Part shown: in pieces, positions 13,404 to 26,204 of the stretch | How the letters are laid out: each line of letters begins with the position of its first letter | Position numbering within the stretch: the stretch's first letter is position 1 | Assembly: GCA_024349245.1 (NCBI GenBank) | Contig: JALDNG010000849.1 | Location: 1-64,000 of the forward strand | DNA length: 64,000 nt | Direction: 5' to 3' | Origin: Neodontobutis hainanensis | Lineage: Eukaryota > Chordata > Actinopteri > Gobiiformes > Odontobutidae | Notes under the pieces: generated by a model | The model's database searches: none | Told to the model about the DNA's origin: nothing | The model's input: the letters and a program-made list of their open reading frames with translations, nothing else | Position numbers and translations under genes: made by a program

Positions 13404-14539
13404 GTATAGTTTTTTTACAACAATGATCTACAGTAAAGAATATAGTAGTTCCAAATTTATTTAATAGAAGCACATTTACAAAATCATGAACTACTACTAT
13501 GAATGATTCCATATTCTTTACAATAATGTAAACATAAAGCCAATTCTCCCAAATCAAATGCTTCCTGAAAGGTGGATATGTAGAATATTATTATGCATGC
13601 ATCTACAACTGGGAGTTTTGTCATAAATAAATTATTATTTTTGGTTATGTTTCCCTCAGGGCCGGGTGTTATATCAAATTTGATTAATTTAAGTTTCTAA
13701 TTTTTTGTCAATGTCTAAAATAGCTAAATCAAATTTAATTAAAAAAATAAAGCAGTCGCTACAACCACACTATTTTTCATGTCATTAGAGTCTCATTGAA
13801 TAAGTTTAATGAAACTTCACCTTTGATTTTACAGTTTAATACAGTTAAAGTTTATGAACATGATTTATGTAAGTCATTTCTGTTGTTTTATAGTATCCCA
13901 GCAGGCATTATGGGCCACATACAATAATCAGATGTCATACATTTTATCTGACCACTTTCTGAAGAATAATCAATGAGGGGTACTCATGGTCTGACAAAAT
14001 AGCCCAGGGGTTCCACAAGACAAAATAAGCTCAAATGTGATGTATTTTCAGGTAAGAAATGTATAGCAAGAATGCACTAGATAAAAAAAAAGATACATTC
14101 TGTGAAATCAGTAGTGTTATCTGGAATGTGTCTGGTAGGTCAAAGGTCATGCTGCAGTTCACAGTGCGGTCAGTCCTGCTTCATCACCACCTCATGTTCA
14201 GGGCAGTGTTATTCAAACACTGTCAGTGGCTGAACCTGTGTTTTCTGCAGCTGATGGATGAGAGTAGCTTTTAGAGCTGGAGTGTGTGTCGGTGTGTGAG
14301 AGGGTGTGGGTCTATGTGAGTTTGACCTGCTTCTTTTAAACAGATAGGGATCTATGGTGTGACAGTGTCCCGGCACAGGGAGAGTAAGATCTGTGGAGTG
14401 TCACCCCAATGTAAGACTTACTACATCAAAACAGCAGTCAGCTAATGGACACAAGGCATTTGTTAATAAGAGCCAACCATCTCTCTTTCTAGTTGCTGAT
14501 GTGTGTATATGTTAAAATGAACACTGAAGTATTTCTTTG

Positions 14540-14792
14540 TAAAGGTTCTCAGTCATCCAGGTATCTTGAAGAAAAGGTTAAAGCATAAGCATCTGGACTC
14601 AGTTTTCAAGGTGAAGATGTTTTGTTTTTAACTCCAAGAGACTTTGTCAATTCTGAGGTAAACTGGTAAGAGAGCTGAGCTTATCAATTTAACAGTTAAT
14701 CTCAGAATTGATAAAGTCTCTTGGAATTAGAGACAAAACGTCTTCACCTTGTAAACTTGAGTCCAGATGCTTTTGTCTTAACCTTTTCTTTG
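14540..14792. mobile_element. Fold-back element with 16-bp target duplication
   Basis: Two arms of one repeat family face each other: left 14545-14662 (ggttctcagtcatccagg, aagcatctggactcag, caaggtgaagatgtttt, aagagactttgtcaattctg) and right 14698-14791, its imperfect reverse complement. The unit is flanked by the identical 16-mer ctgaagtatttctttg at 14524-14539 and 14793-14808, a probable target site duplication. Confidence 0.75.
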
Positions 14793-16285
14793 CTGAAGTA
14801 TTTCTTTGCAGACCATAAGCAATAAGTAATAAGTAATTAAATTTATTCTGTATATCACAAAGAAGGACTTGTATATATATTATTTTTCTAATATTGTGCA
14901 GCACAAATTCTATTCCTTTATTTTTTAGTTTATGTCCATAATAATGTGAAATTAACTTTTTATATGAATAAAGGTGCATTGTGTAAAATGATGTTGATCC
15001 AGATGAAACACAGGCAAAAGGTTGTTTATTGTTTACACAATGTTGTCACTGCAGTATCAGTCGTTGCACTTTAGTTTCTTGGTAATTTAGAACGTAATTA
15101 AAAGGTCCATTTTAGTTCCAATAGACAAGAAATTCTTTTTTCAACAGGTTTTTGGTCTACACTTGTTATAGTGTTGAAAACAAAGTGGCTGGCTGAGTCG
15201 GAAATAAAAAAAAGACCAGATAATGCTAATTTATGTGACATTCTCTTTGTGACAGCTAATGGGAAATTGAGTAGATATTGAGGCCATTTTCAGTAGGTTC
15301 CTAAACTGACTTCCTGGTCTCACTAGTAACATTGTTGAAGTGGATAATAAAGTTTAGAATAATGACTGATGATTTGGTCACTTGTGACGCAGACAGGTGT
15401 GTTCTGTCTGCTTCACTCATTAAAAGTAACACGGGTTTATAGCAGCACATGAAGAGTGACAGCCTCTCAAAATTTAAAAAGACTATCACATGTACAGTTT
15501 GTTTTAGAACATGGTCTTAATAGTAGAGTTGAAAGTTCATGCAAAGCCCCATTAAATCTTAACTACTTTAATGAACACTGAGGGGGTCACATGTGGCTCC
15601 TTTATCCCTCTTTTGAGTGAGTCTCCTAAAAAGTTGCCCTCTTTTATGAACACTCTTTGTGGCTGCCAAGTGATTTGACACAACTGTTGGCCTCTTGCCA
15701 TAAAAAGTAAATTAGGAACTCTTAAATTCTTGGTTTAATCAGTGTCAAGCTTATTTGTCCAGAGCAGCTTTAAAAGTAAAAATCTGACACAGTTGTAACA
15801 GCAGGTTTTACTGCCATTGTAAACTGATATGTATAAATCCTTTTATGGAAACAGAGCTGCAAGCACTCCCACGTGGTTTTGAAGTAGTTGATATTTCTGA
15901 TGTCAAAGTAAAAAGGAGAGGACAACAAAAGTGGCTCTTCACTATTACATTCACATTTTCTCTGTGCTGACTTTTGATACCAAACCAAACTTGGCTTTAG
16001 ATCGAAGTGTGGCAGGATTAAAAAAATGTCCAAGGACAGCCTGTGACAAGTATCAGATTACCCACTTTAATGCAATACAATACTTACAATACAATTTAAA
16101 CAACATTCAAACCTAGCCATATCCATCTATCACCTGTTAAAATCCACTTAAAACCATTTAAGGTCCAACTTAAACCACTGCCCAAATACAGTTTAAGCAG
16201 GTTAAAACTGTTGATATCTAGATTAGGTCTAAGAAACTTGTAATCTTTTTTTTTTAATTAGAAAAAAACAATCTTCCAATCCAAA

Positions 16286-16387
<102 letters not shown>

Positions 16388-17505
16388 AAGCTTTATAGAT
16401 GGCTATGTACACATTTTGCCACTTATCTCAAGCTCCTTTTGCAACAGGAACTTGTCCAGACTGAATTGCTTTTCATAGGCGTAAAACTCACAGCTATTAT
16501 TGCTAGGCTACCAACTGCTGAATTCACTCTTATCAAGTCTTTTTTTTACTTAAACATCCAATCTCCCCCCTTTTCCCACTCTCTGTCTTTTGTTTTTTTG
16601 TAAAATCAGCACAGAAGCTAAAAAACTCACAGAAACAAGTTTTCACAGAAGGGTTACACAGAGCAGAGACTTCCTTCTCGGTAAAACAATGCAGTGTAAA
16701 GAGTGGGTGTTGTGTCACGGCAGTGGGCGCCTCGGTGTCTGCTGTAAATCTGCTTCACTTCTACCGATACCATTTTAGACTTAATTTGTGCAAAAAAATA
16801 CATTTAGAGAAGTTTTTATTGTTAAGTTTGTTTACTTTGTTTACTTTGTTTCTTACCTCGAGTCAGCCAAAGTTTTGCAAGAATATTTCTTTCTTAGACA
16901 ACCACCAACTTCAGCTGCGTTAGCTCAAAAATATGGCCATCTGATGAGAAAATTTCAGTAGGTCATAGTTGATTAGAGAGCATTGATAAAAAAACAATTT
17001 ACAAGAATACTTGAAGTAATATGTCCTTTTATGGCAGATTCTTCAGAAGTTTTGAATGTCAAACATGCTTCTAAAACCCCAGAGCGGATGTCACAAGGCT
17101 AATTGTCATTGTAATAAAAGCCTCCAGAGACAAATCATGCAGCTGTAAGATCTACTCACTTTAAATGGACTCTGACAGGTTAAAATGCTGGCCTGTCTGT
17201 TTTACTTAAGGCCCTGTTAAACTCTGTTCTGATTGGTCCTGACAAGATACATCGTAAAAGCTGCTCTATAGACACGGTTGGTTTGGGTAAAGCTATCATT
17301 TCGGAAAGACAGCAGCAAACGGTTTCATGAACATTTGTCAAAGGCCACACAAGTGTGAGTCATTATACTTGGAGCTGTATTTTATTGACTGGACACATCA
17401 GATCAATTGAATTATATCAGGTATATTATCCAAAGGCAACCTTCTGCAAGCTAGATTTTGCAGAAGAGCTTCTGTTTTGCTGATTGTATTTTTGGGGAAT
17501 AAAAA

Positions 17506-18280
17506 TACAGTGGCAAAAAAAAACTTTTGGTTTTCTGAATAAATTGGACTTAAAATGTGATCGGATCTTTATGTAAGTGAAGAGAATTGACAATCATAAT
17601 GTGTTTAAAAAGAATTACACAAAACAATTCTGATCCTTCATGTCTTTATTGAGAACAACCAAAAAACTCACAGTGCTTGTGAAGAAAGTATGTGAACCCT
17701 TGAGTTAATTGAAGTCAGGTTTTAGTACACCTGGAGTTTCATTAAGATAATATGTTTGGAGATGTGGACTGTAGCTACTTTGACTGATAAAAACCCCTCA
17801 AAGAGCTACAATCAAGAATTGTTTCTTTACATAAAGCTGGAAAAGGTAACAAAGTTATTTTGAAGACTTTAGAAACTCACCAGTCTACTGTTTGACAAAC
17901 AATCTACAAATGGAGACGCTTTGGGACTGTTGCTACTCTACCAAGAAGTGGGCGCCCAGTCAAAATGACACCAAGAGCACAACGAAGACTCATCAGTGAG
18001 GTAAAGAAACATCCCCCAATGAGAGCCAAAGATTTGAAGGCATCATTGCAACTAGATAACATCTCTGTCTACAATACGTACAACACTGAACAAGCAGGGT
18101 ATCCATGATAGGACACCATGAAGGAAGCCACTGCTTACTAAAGAGAATAATGTTGCACGTCTGAAGTTTGCAAAAGAGCACATTGACACTTAACAGTGGT
18201 ATTGGCAAAATGTTTTGTGCACTGATGAAACTAAGATTGAACTATTTGGAAAAAACACACAGAAAGGGCACAACATATCA
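17506..18280 (+). mobile_element. Tc1/mariner element, 3'-truncated
   Basis: Starts with a terminal-repeat-like tacagtggcaaaaaaa (17506) and contains a decayed transposase: IVSLHKAGKGNKVILKTLE, the HTH/GRPR region WRRFGTVATLPRSGRPVK, LISEVKKHPPMRAKDL, and KENNVARLKFAKEHID followed by CTDETKIELFG (the first catalytic-Asp region; consensus W-S-D-E). Frames are interrupted by TGA and TAG stops. It is cut off at about 18280 by a SINE on the opposite strand. It belongs to a different Tc1 family from the copy at 53055. Confidence 0.83.
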
Positions 18281-18489
18281 TTTACATTTATTCATTTAGC
18301 AGACACTTTTATCCAAAGCGACTTACATTGTTCTACAGTAATCACCAGTGTTACAGGCACTGGAGGTAAGGTGGGTTAAGTGTCTTGCCCAAGGACACAA
18401 CAACAGTATGAACTGTGGGGAGAGTGGGAATCGAACCAACTACCTTCGGGTTGAAAGACGACTGCTCTACCCACTGAGCTACTACGCCG
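18281..18489 (-). mobile_element. tRNA-derived SINE (complete)
   Basis: On the - strand it begins with a tRNA-like head (A box in the complement of 18470-18483, B box GGTTCGATTCC in the complement of 18427-18437), then the 15-mer GTCCTTGGGCAAGAC (complement of 18382-18396), and ends with the conserved tail AAGTCGCTTTGGATAAAAG and an ATGAATAAATGTAAATG-type end at 18281. Confidence 0.85.
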
Positions 18490-18524
18490 AGATGATGTTT
18501 TTATCATCATAAAAACATCATCTC
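18489..18524. repeat. Perfect palindrome, 16-bp stem with 4-base loop
   Basis: 18489-18504 is the exact reverse complement of 18509-18524, with loop catc. It abuts the 5' end of the SINE at 18281-18489. Confidence 0.95.
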
Positions 18525-18603
18525 AACTTTAATTTATCTATACGTGCATGCCTTGGGAGGAAGATGAAGATTCCAGAGAGAACGGGGCATCTTATGAAAG
18601 GAA

Positions 18604-18720
18604 GGTTGGTGGTTTTATTCCGGCTCTCCCCACATTTTTTTATCGTGTTGTGTCCTTGGGCAAGACACTAAACCCACCTTGCCTCCAGTGATGTTCCAGC
18701 TGTAACACTAGGTGAAAAAA
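18604..18720 (+). mobile_element. tRNA-derived SINE fragment, head-to-head with its neighbour
   Basis: Degenerate B-box side (ggttggtggttttattccgg), then GTCCTTGGGCAAGAC at 18652-18666 and acccaccttgcctccagtg. It is the same family as 18281-18489 in opposite orientation; the two are separated by a palindrome and about 80 bases. Confidence 0.75.
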
Positions 18721-19442
18721 TAGTATATATATAAAATCAATGCCAACCTATGGTAATTTTGCTAATTTCTGTTGTCTGCATTGGCGACTAAGACTCTGGT
18801 TAAATGTAAATAGTATTTTTTTGTTTTTGTTTTTTTCTTTTTGTTTTTTTTACTATACTGGTCGGGTTAGTATGTTACAGTTTGGTACAGGCTGGGTTCA
18901 TAGAGCGTTGTCTGCTCCGTAAACAGTGATGCAAGAAGCACTACAAAAATATAAATCATGACTGGAAGGGAATTTTAAAACTATACATTGTTGATAATTC
19001 ATATAAAAAGAGCGAGTAAGTCCTCATGTTTAGCTGTACAAAAGGCTTGGGGTATAGCTGCTTGCTGCTGCAGTAGACCTTTGTGGACTGTTTGCAGTAT
19101 ATTCCCAACTTTCTGAACATGAAATTCAGAGAGCTGTGCCATTTTAGGATTTTACAAAGCAAGAGCCCCGTGTTGTCAAAGCAAACAATTATCTTTTGTC
19201 CAATCAAAAGACCGCTGTGTTTAACATTTCCCAACGTTTTACCATACACTGTGTCGGTATAATGCAGACCCCTTTCACACGTTTTTTTTTACTGCAATAG
19301 CAGCTAATTTTACATAGCCACTAGTGAAATTGACAACAAGGCAGAGTGGACGATATGACAATTTTCAGTTCTTATAACATGACTGCAACACAAACTTGAC
19401 TACATATTTTCTAGACTTCAATTTCTTTTACACTGTCATCTG

Positions 19443-19620
19443 TTTTGTTGAACAGAATAGAATAGAATTTTACTGTCCACCAAAGTGGAAATTTTCCTTT
19501 GACTCACCAGTACATAAAACAGATATTTATACAGGAACAGACATACAACATAAAGCATAGTCAGTCATAAAACACATGCAAAAACACAGTCCATTAAAAT
19601 GTGGGTGTGGGTGGCATGTT
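19443..19620 (+). repeat. Dispersed repeat (LINE 3' end type)
   Basis: agaatagaatagaattttac, tgtccaccaaagtggaaatt, ttcctttgactca is a frequent fish repeat end. A related type, taagatgaactttattaatg at 42188, occurs once more. Confidence 0.55.
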
Positions 19621-20319
19621 TCAAATTCATTCAGCGCCACCTTCTGCTAACATTACTCTCAGTCCAACTTGTGGAAGGTCTGTTAAACGTCACATAACAA
19701 CTCTGCAGAGAGCTACAGAACTAAGATTTAGTGCAGCGCTGACATAGAGTGACAGTCAGTTTATCTGGGGATGTTCTAGATTTATGTGTTTGTGCGTGCT
19801 CATGTGCATGTGTGGGGCTAACTCAATCAATTATTAATTGCTTGAGTAATGTGCTCAGAGGCTCTGGAAGGCCTCCATGTGCCCTGCTTTAATACTGCCA
19901 ACAGTCCCCTTCACAGTTTAGTCATCAGCACAGAATACACAGGAGAGAATGGAACTGAATCAGCTGAATGTCTGTTTACCAAACAGTGAGTCAGGGCCTA
20001 GGGGAGGGTCACTGCATATCAATATTATTTGGGTCGCCATAAAAGTTCTTATTTCACCATTTCAATTACCTAGGAGTAAGTTAGTGAGGTATTGAAGAAA
20101 CAGAAGCTCTAGTGGTTATAGATGAGAAAAGGTGGAAATGGCAGACAATTGGGCATGTGTAAACATTGAGGGTAGGCTATGCTATGAAAAAAGAAAAAAA
20201 GATTCACATTAAGCATGGTTGGTAGTGGGAAAACAGAACTGGGTCCCCTTTACTCTCTGTTGATTTTTTTGGCAGCGTTTTTATTTTTCAGAAGACCCAC
20301 AGCACCAGTGGTCACAGGA

Positions 20320-20460
20320 AAGGCAAGGGCATGTTACTTGTGACTGGCCTCATTGCTATTTGTGTTAGTGGCAGTTTCTGTTTCATTGCACAGAAAAACT
20401 GGGGAGAGTATTTAATGGAGGAACACAACCCAAGTTTTCTACCTTAAATTTATGCCAAAA
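20320..20460 (+). repeat. Unclassified repeat, copy 2
   Basis: Shares gtgactggcctcattgct and agagtatttaatggagga, acacaaccc with 4590-4790. Confidence 0.5.
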
Positions 20461-20573
20461 AAGCATGTGTAAACAGGGATGGATACAAATATTCTAATAT
20501 TTGAATATTTGATCTGCAATATATATTCAAAAAGTAAAAACACTATTCAAATGTTGTTGATTATTTAAATAAA

Positions 20574-20600
20574 TGTTATTATTATTATTATTATTATTAT
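20574..20600. repeat. (TTA)n microsatellite
   Basis: Short TTA/ATT run in an AT-rich stretch that begins near 20480 with repeats of attcaaatatt type, possibly a dispersed-repeat fragment. Confidence 0.8.
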
Positions 20601-23600
20601 ATTTTATTTATTTATTTTTGCTGGCCATTAATGAAATATATTCATAATGAGCAAACAAGTTTTTTTTACACATATCACAACTGGCAGTGTTTGTGTTAAC
20701 TGCAGTAAAATAAGTCCACACGTCGCTCGCTCGTCCAGTTCCTGCTCTGTTCATTCTGCGTCATGTGAGCAGGAAAAGGAGGTGACACAGACCTGTCCAC
20801 TCACTCAGTGCCTAACTGCGACTCGATTCCCATTGTTCGACTTAAAGAGAGTTCAAGATTCAGTTCATCTGTGAACGTCATGGTATGCTCTTCTAAATGC
20901 AGCGAAGTTTGGAATTACCTTGTACAAAATAATCACCTCATTGTGTGCAAAACACTTAAACAGTAAAAATTTAGGTTTAATTTTCAGCTTCAAAACACAG
21001 GTTGTAGGCTGTAACTTTGTTTCTGATTATATACCCCAATAAGCAATACATAAATGATGCAGAAATACGTTTCATCATTTTATGCCTTTCTCATTAAAAT
21101 TAATTTTAAAAAGTCTCTATGCAATGCTTTGCTATGCTTTTCTAATTGGTTGGTTTGGCAAATTACATTGGTCCAGATGCAGTTTATTCTGTGTATGTTG
21201 GTACTGTCACCTACACTCTGCTTGTATGGTTGTATGACTATCCAATTACCTTGGTTTAATCTGTGCCCATTTATTTCACTTCCTGGAAATCCAAGTGAAA
21301 TTTGAAGGAACCAGACTAATTTCTTGTATAGAAAAAGAAATAGGATGGCTGGCCTGATGCTTGGATTGTTGCTTTCCCGTAGAACATTTAAGATATTTAG
21401 TCAAAGATTTGATTGGCTTATATACTATTCTTTGTTTATTTTTAGTTAAAATTACTCACATGCCATCTATGTTGTCTGATTGGCTAATCTTTCCCAAACA
21501 AAAAAGTAAAAAAGAAACAAAACAGCACATTGCTATTATAGAACCAAACAATACCACATTAAAAATAATAATCAGATTTGTATAGAACTAAAAAATAAAG
21601 TGAGAGAAAATATTATAACTCACAGAGTGTTTAGCGACAGACACTACCAGAAGAAGACAGTCATACAGAACCAAACCGTGAAGGAGTAAATTAACAGCCA
21701 GCAGAGGTGATGGCTCCATCGGTGTCTCTGGGGGCGTGCTTTCAGAAATGAAGTGGGCCCGACTGTGTTGAGTCCTGTTTAATAGTCTCCAGAGCAGTTC
21801 TGAGGGTCCTGATTAGAGCGCACTGTCGAGATCCACTCCGGTTGAGGCACGCATTGATGAATACAAATCCGGACTGTGGCCTCGGCTTGGCCAGGATTTG
21901 TGGAGTGAGTGAGTCAAGTCGCGGCAGGTAATCAGGCTGCGCGGGTTTATCAGCAGCAGAACGGAGAGTCCTTGATTTGCAACGTGATGCATGCAGAAAC
22001 TCTACGACACTGATGGCTTCTCAGGAAAATATACAGTATTTTGTCTGTCACTTCCGGTTACAAAATGTACTTTGAGAATGTTTTGCCATGTGTTAGAAGC
22101 TCACTGACCTTAATGTACATTAGACACTGAGGCAGAAACCTTTCTTTCCAAACTTTAAAAGCACAAAACACACAATCATGCATCTCAGCACAAAAAGGAG
22201 CTTTAGTGTCTTGTCGAACAAATCAATGCTTGTATCTTCCACTACTATGTGTAAATTAGGATATCAGACAACAGTCGGAGCCAAAACATCAATCTCTCGT
22301 CCTCGAACATGCTTTAGATCTATCATGGAACTTTTCCTGTCATCTCTTTGTCACTTCCCGCCTTAGTCTATTCGTCAGTACAAGTGCGAGACTAATGTGG
22401 GGCGTTGTAAGCTGATTGCTCAAGAAGACCCTGCTTACTAAGAAAACAAACGAGTGACAAAAGCTGCAACTTGTAGCTTTTCAGCCCGGAGAGTCCCTAA
22501 CATCCAAACATGTGCCCAAGGTGACATGCGTTCAAATGTTGGCAATCATCAGGGGCTGGTGCAGACGCTGCACACAGCTGTGGGTAAGTGTCTGAGCGCC
22601 AGTTTAGTCAGTCACATTCTCATTTCAGGGCTCCTGGTTAAGGTGGAGTGGGTCTGGAAATGTGTCTAGCTAATCAAGAGTTATGATGACACATAAAGAA
22701 GGGTCAGAGGTCGGACAGTTTAATTCAAAATCTTGGCACAAAAGTCTGAATGTAACATGTAACTTTATGTGACTCCTCTGGTGCCTCAGGCGCCATCTTA
22801 ACCAGACAAGGCAATGCATTCATTTTGTGGCATTTAGAGACTGTACTTGATCGACCATTTATTGACTTTATTGAAAAAAATTGGCCCGCACACGGTCAAA
22901 GTTGCCAACCCCTGCTCTACAGACTGTCTTGTTACGACAGCAGCGCCATATTCACTGGTGTCATTGGTTTACACGTGGAGAGTATCCAAGCAACAAATCT
23001 TGCAACAAAGAGTATTTTGTGCATATACAACTCTGCTATCATTCACTCTATTTGACCCTCTATTTGATTCTAATAAAGCACATCGCTCATGTAATCTCTT
23101 GCAATAAGTCCTCATCCCGTTGACAAGAAAAGTTAAATTGGAGGTTCCAAACTGCTGAGAGTGCTATCAGTGAGATAGTCATGAATCTTTGGTAGTTTAC
23201 CAAAGTTTATTATGGAACTTTGTTTTGTTCACACACTGAAGACGATAATATTCCATCTCATCTAGTAACTGTTCTAGTCCAAACTGATGTAGCATTGTGT
23301 TGAATGGACAAATGATTGATAAACATTGATAAAAACACAAGTGTTTCCTACATATCTTATCTGCTAGGTAAGAAAATAAACCTACTAGCAGGAAACATCT
23401 CCCACTGAAAGTCAATGTAGATCAGCAGCTTGCATCTATCGTAATAAACGCACAGAAGGTAAGTGGATGACAATATCCAGAGTACACAATGTTTTAAATG
23501 GTTATAAGAACTTTTTTTGGGATCATCTAATTTCATTGTTTCAACAAAAAAAGTCAATACTCAACTTGTGAATAAACATGAGCCGCTGGTGAGTTATGTG

Positions 23601-24719
23601 ATGAGCTCATGCTAGAAATAAGTGGGAGGCACCAGCTGGTCTTGTCAACATTGGAAGTGGCGCATGCAAGTTTCAGCTGTTTGTTTGTGCGCAACCTTTA
23701 AATGATCACAGATGCCTACTTCCACTTAGAGGGTTTTATCTAGCTTTTCCTACTCTTTCAATATTGTTGTACAGTGGGGGCAACATATATAAAACCTGAA
23801 CCATAACTAATACTATATTAGCAACTACTCCTTTGCTAATGTTTTCTAAAAAAAATCACTCACTGTTGGTTCTAATTTTGAGTTTAAACTTGACTTTTAT
23901 GGACTTACTTGTGTTTTATCTGGTAGCCTTAATATGCAAATCTTAATCTACTCTTAAGGTTGGTTTGGGAAATCAAAAGTAAAATCTAGGTTTGGATTTG
24001 ATCCCACTGTCCTCGCCAAGGGTTAACTTTCCCGTTCCCTTTCTGCCGTTCACTCATAATCCGCTGTGTTCTGGTGCAGCTCAAACAGTGATGGAGCTCG
24101 GAGCAGCAAAGGCAGGCCTGGGTAATGAGCAAACGTGCGCTGTCTATTAGAGCGCATTAGTTCATGTAGCCCCAGAGGCTCATCCAGCCTGCAGCTAATG
24201 TCCTGTTTATCTCCCAAACATGACCACAGGCACACAGGGAGCCGTCGCTGCTGCTAAATCGCATTTGTAATAAGTTTCTTCAAACAAAGAGCCAAATAGA
24301 GAAACACAACACTAAACAGCACCCTCAGTTCAGTGCGAACGAGAAAACCCCAGATTATTTTTCATTTGGAAGACCTACTTTTGAAGAAACTGTGTCTGTG
24401 TACTCATAATTAATGTGTTCTGCTTGTTTGGGCTTTCGCTAACATCCATGGTGTCGCTTATTAGTGGCGTCTGTGGAAGGCTAGGGCTGATGCAGGACTT
24501 CTGGAAGTGCTCTCAGTCATTCATTATTTATTTACTGACATAATTCTTATCACTACTTTTTAAAGGAAACTTTGTGACAGCTTAAAGTATCAACAATATA
24601 CTGTACAAGGGTACATTTCTTTTTTACTGTAAAGATATTCAGTATATCACTGTGCAGCTCCAGATGGACAGAGCATCACTGGCTCAGACAGGAGCCTCCT
24701 CCTCGCTACAGTGAGACAT

Positions 24720-25070
24720 TTGGGCCTTATTCATGAAGCTTCTTAGAAATTTCTTCTTAAGCCCTACTTAGGAAGATTTGGGGCATTCACCAATTTGTTC
24801 TTAAATTATAAAATGTGTTTTTCTGCTTAATCAAATACTGAGAAAAAGCACTCTGAAGCCTTGAAACTAATTTTTGATTATCTGTTTGATAATATTATCA
24901 AACATTGCAATAAAAAATATGTGATTAAATCATAATTGGAGATTACACAATATTATAAATTATTTCATTAAAAAATAGCACATAACAATAAATTGATAGA
25001 ATGGACTTCACACTTTATAAGCTTTATGCAAAAGACAGTGGCCACTGTTTCTGGCCCCCAAATGTGGGTT
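24720..25070 (+). repeat. MITE-like repeat, partial
   Basis: Left end tgggccttattcatgaagct then tcttagaaat, and internal gatagaatggacttcacact match the element at 61112-61752. The right terminal repeat was not found. Confidence 0.6.
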
Positions 25071-25266
25071 ATGCTCTGTTCTTAAAAAAGTCAGCTGGAC
25101 CTTACTGAGAGTGGATTTTAATGTAACTCTGGAAAGATTTTTGTAATTAAAACTTCTGTGTCTCATGGTGACTGAATTTGTTGCCACTCTTTCAAATTAT
25201 ATTTTAGTCTAAGGTAAGCTGAACAAATTTTACCACTACAGTATAACGTGGATAAAATGTAAATCA

Positions 25267-25410
25267 ATGGAAGAAACTTTTACTCACTGTGCTTGGTCAT
25301 GTCTTAAAATTAAATCTTATTGGACAGACATTTTGAAAGTCATAAGGAGAATATTTGGAGAGATACTGAATCTTGATCATGTGCCTCTGCTCTTAGCTAC
25401 AGGGCAGGTA
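25267..25410 (+). pseudogene. L1/Tx1-like LINE ORF2 C-terminal remnant
   Basis: MEETFTHCAWSCLKIKSYWT then DILKVIRRIFGEILNLDHVP and LLLATG resemble the THLFWSC.KI..FW..I block at the C-terminus of L1-type ORF2 proteins. It is short and isolated; family assignment is tentative. Confidence 0.5.
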
Positions 25411-25449
25411 ATGTTGATTCATCAGACTTCAGCAAAAATATATACAAAT

Positions 25450-25930
25450 ATACACTAGCCCAAAAATGTACATTCCCGTAATAATTTAGTGGTTCTTAGA
25501 CATGCGAGTTGTAAAATTTTTCCTACTTCACTGACACAGTACAGTCAGCTGGACAGAAAACTTTACTATATATATGATATAAAATTCCAATGTATAGTGC
25601 TTACTTTGTGGGGGGACACGGGGTAAAATATTTCCCCCACCTCCTAAATCAGGACTGGGATCTATTTGACTGGACTTGGCACCTCTTTTTCCATACTCTC
25701 AGATACTCTGACTTATAACTCAGCCATTAGAAATTTCCCATTAGGTTGTTAAAATGGCCACATTTAGAAACAATACTTCCCTAAATATTCTCTCTGTGTT
25801 CCCAACCTCCAGCTTTACAAATTAAGCACTGCCAATGTACTACCTCTCACACAGTGACACACTCAGCAGCAAACCGAGGGAGTAGAAAAGGCCGATACAC
25901 TGGAGACAAGCAGAGTTGTAACAAGAGCAA
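25450..25930 (+). repeat. MITE-like repeat, divergent copy
   Basis: aaaaatgtacattcccgtaa and the right part gagggagtagaaaaggccga, tacactggagacaagcagag match the copy at 50954-51400 in the same orientation. Ends are eroded. Confidence 0.65.
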
Positions 25931-26204
25931 ACAAGTAAAAAAACGAAATCTGTTTTCTCTTACATTCTGAGTTATCATTTCTGAACATAGTCAGAACTTT
26001 ATCAAGTTAACTTCATGCTAGGTTTATTCACAAGGGAAAATACAGTATATCTGCCTTTTATAGTTTCAGTAATTTAGTTGAATTTAACAAACATCCCTTA
26101 ATTTAAACCAAAAAAAAGGTATCATAAGGCGTACTGCATGGCATGTTTTCCAGCTTGATCCACACTATTGTGACTGTATATTAGTTGCATTTTAATGGCG
26201 TATG

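Larger units (their letters stand above)
18721..24719. other. Non-coding; candidate conserved elements near 21770 and 24050
   Basis: 21770-21960 (gggtcctgattagagcgcac, gcattgatgaatacaaatcc) and 24050-24300 (gtctattagagcgcattagt, ctgcagctaatgtcctgttt) look like constrained, repeat-free sequence. 22870-22920 (gttgccaacccctgctctac) resembles a hAT transposon end. No coding exon was recognised. Confidence 0.25.

Noticed and set aside
18420..18489. tRNA gene
   Set aside because: tRNA-like head only; the downstream SINE body and tail show it is a SINE.
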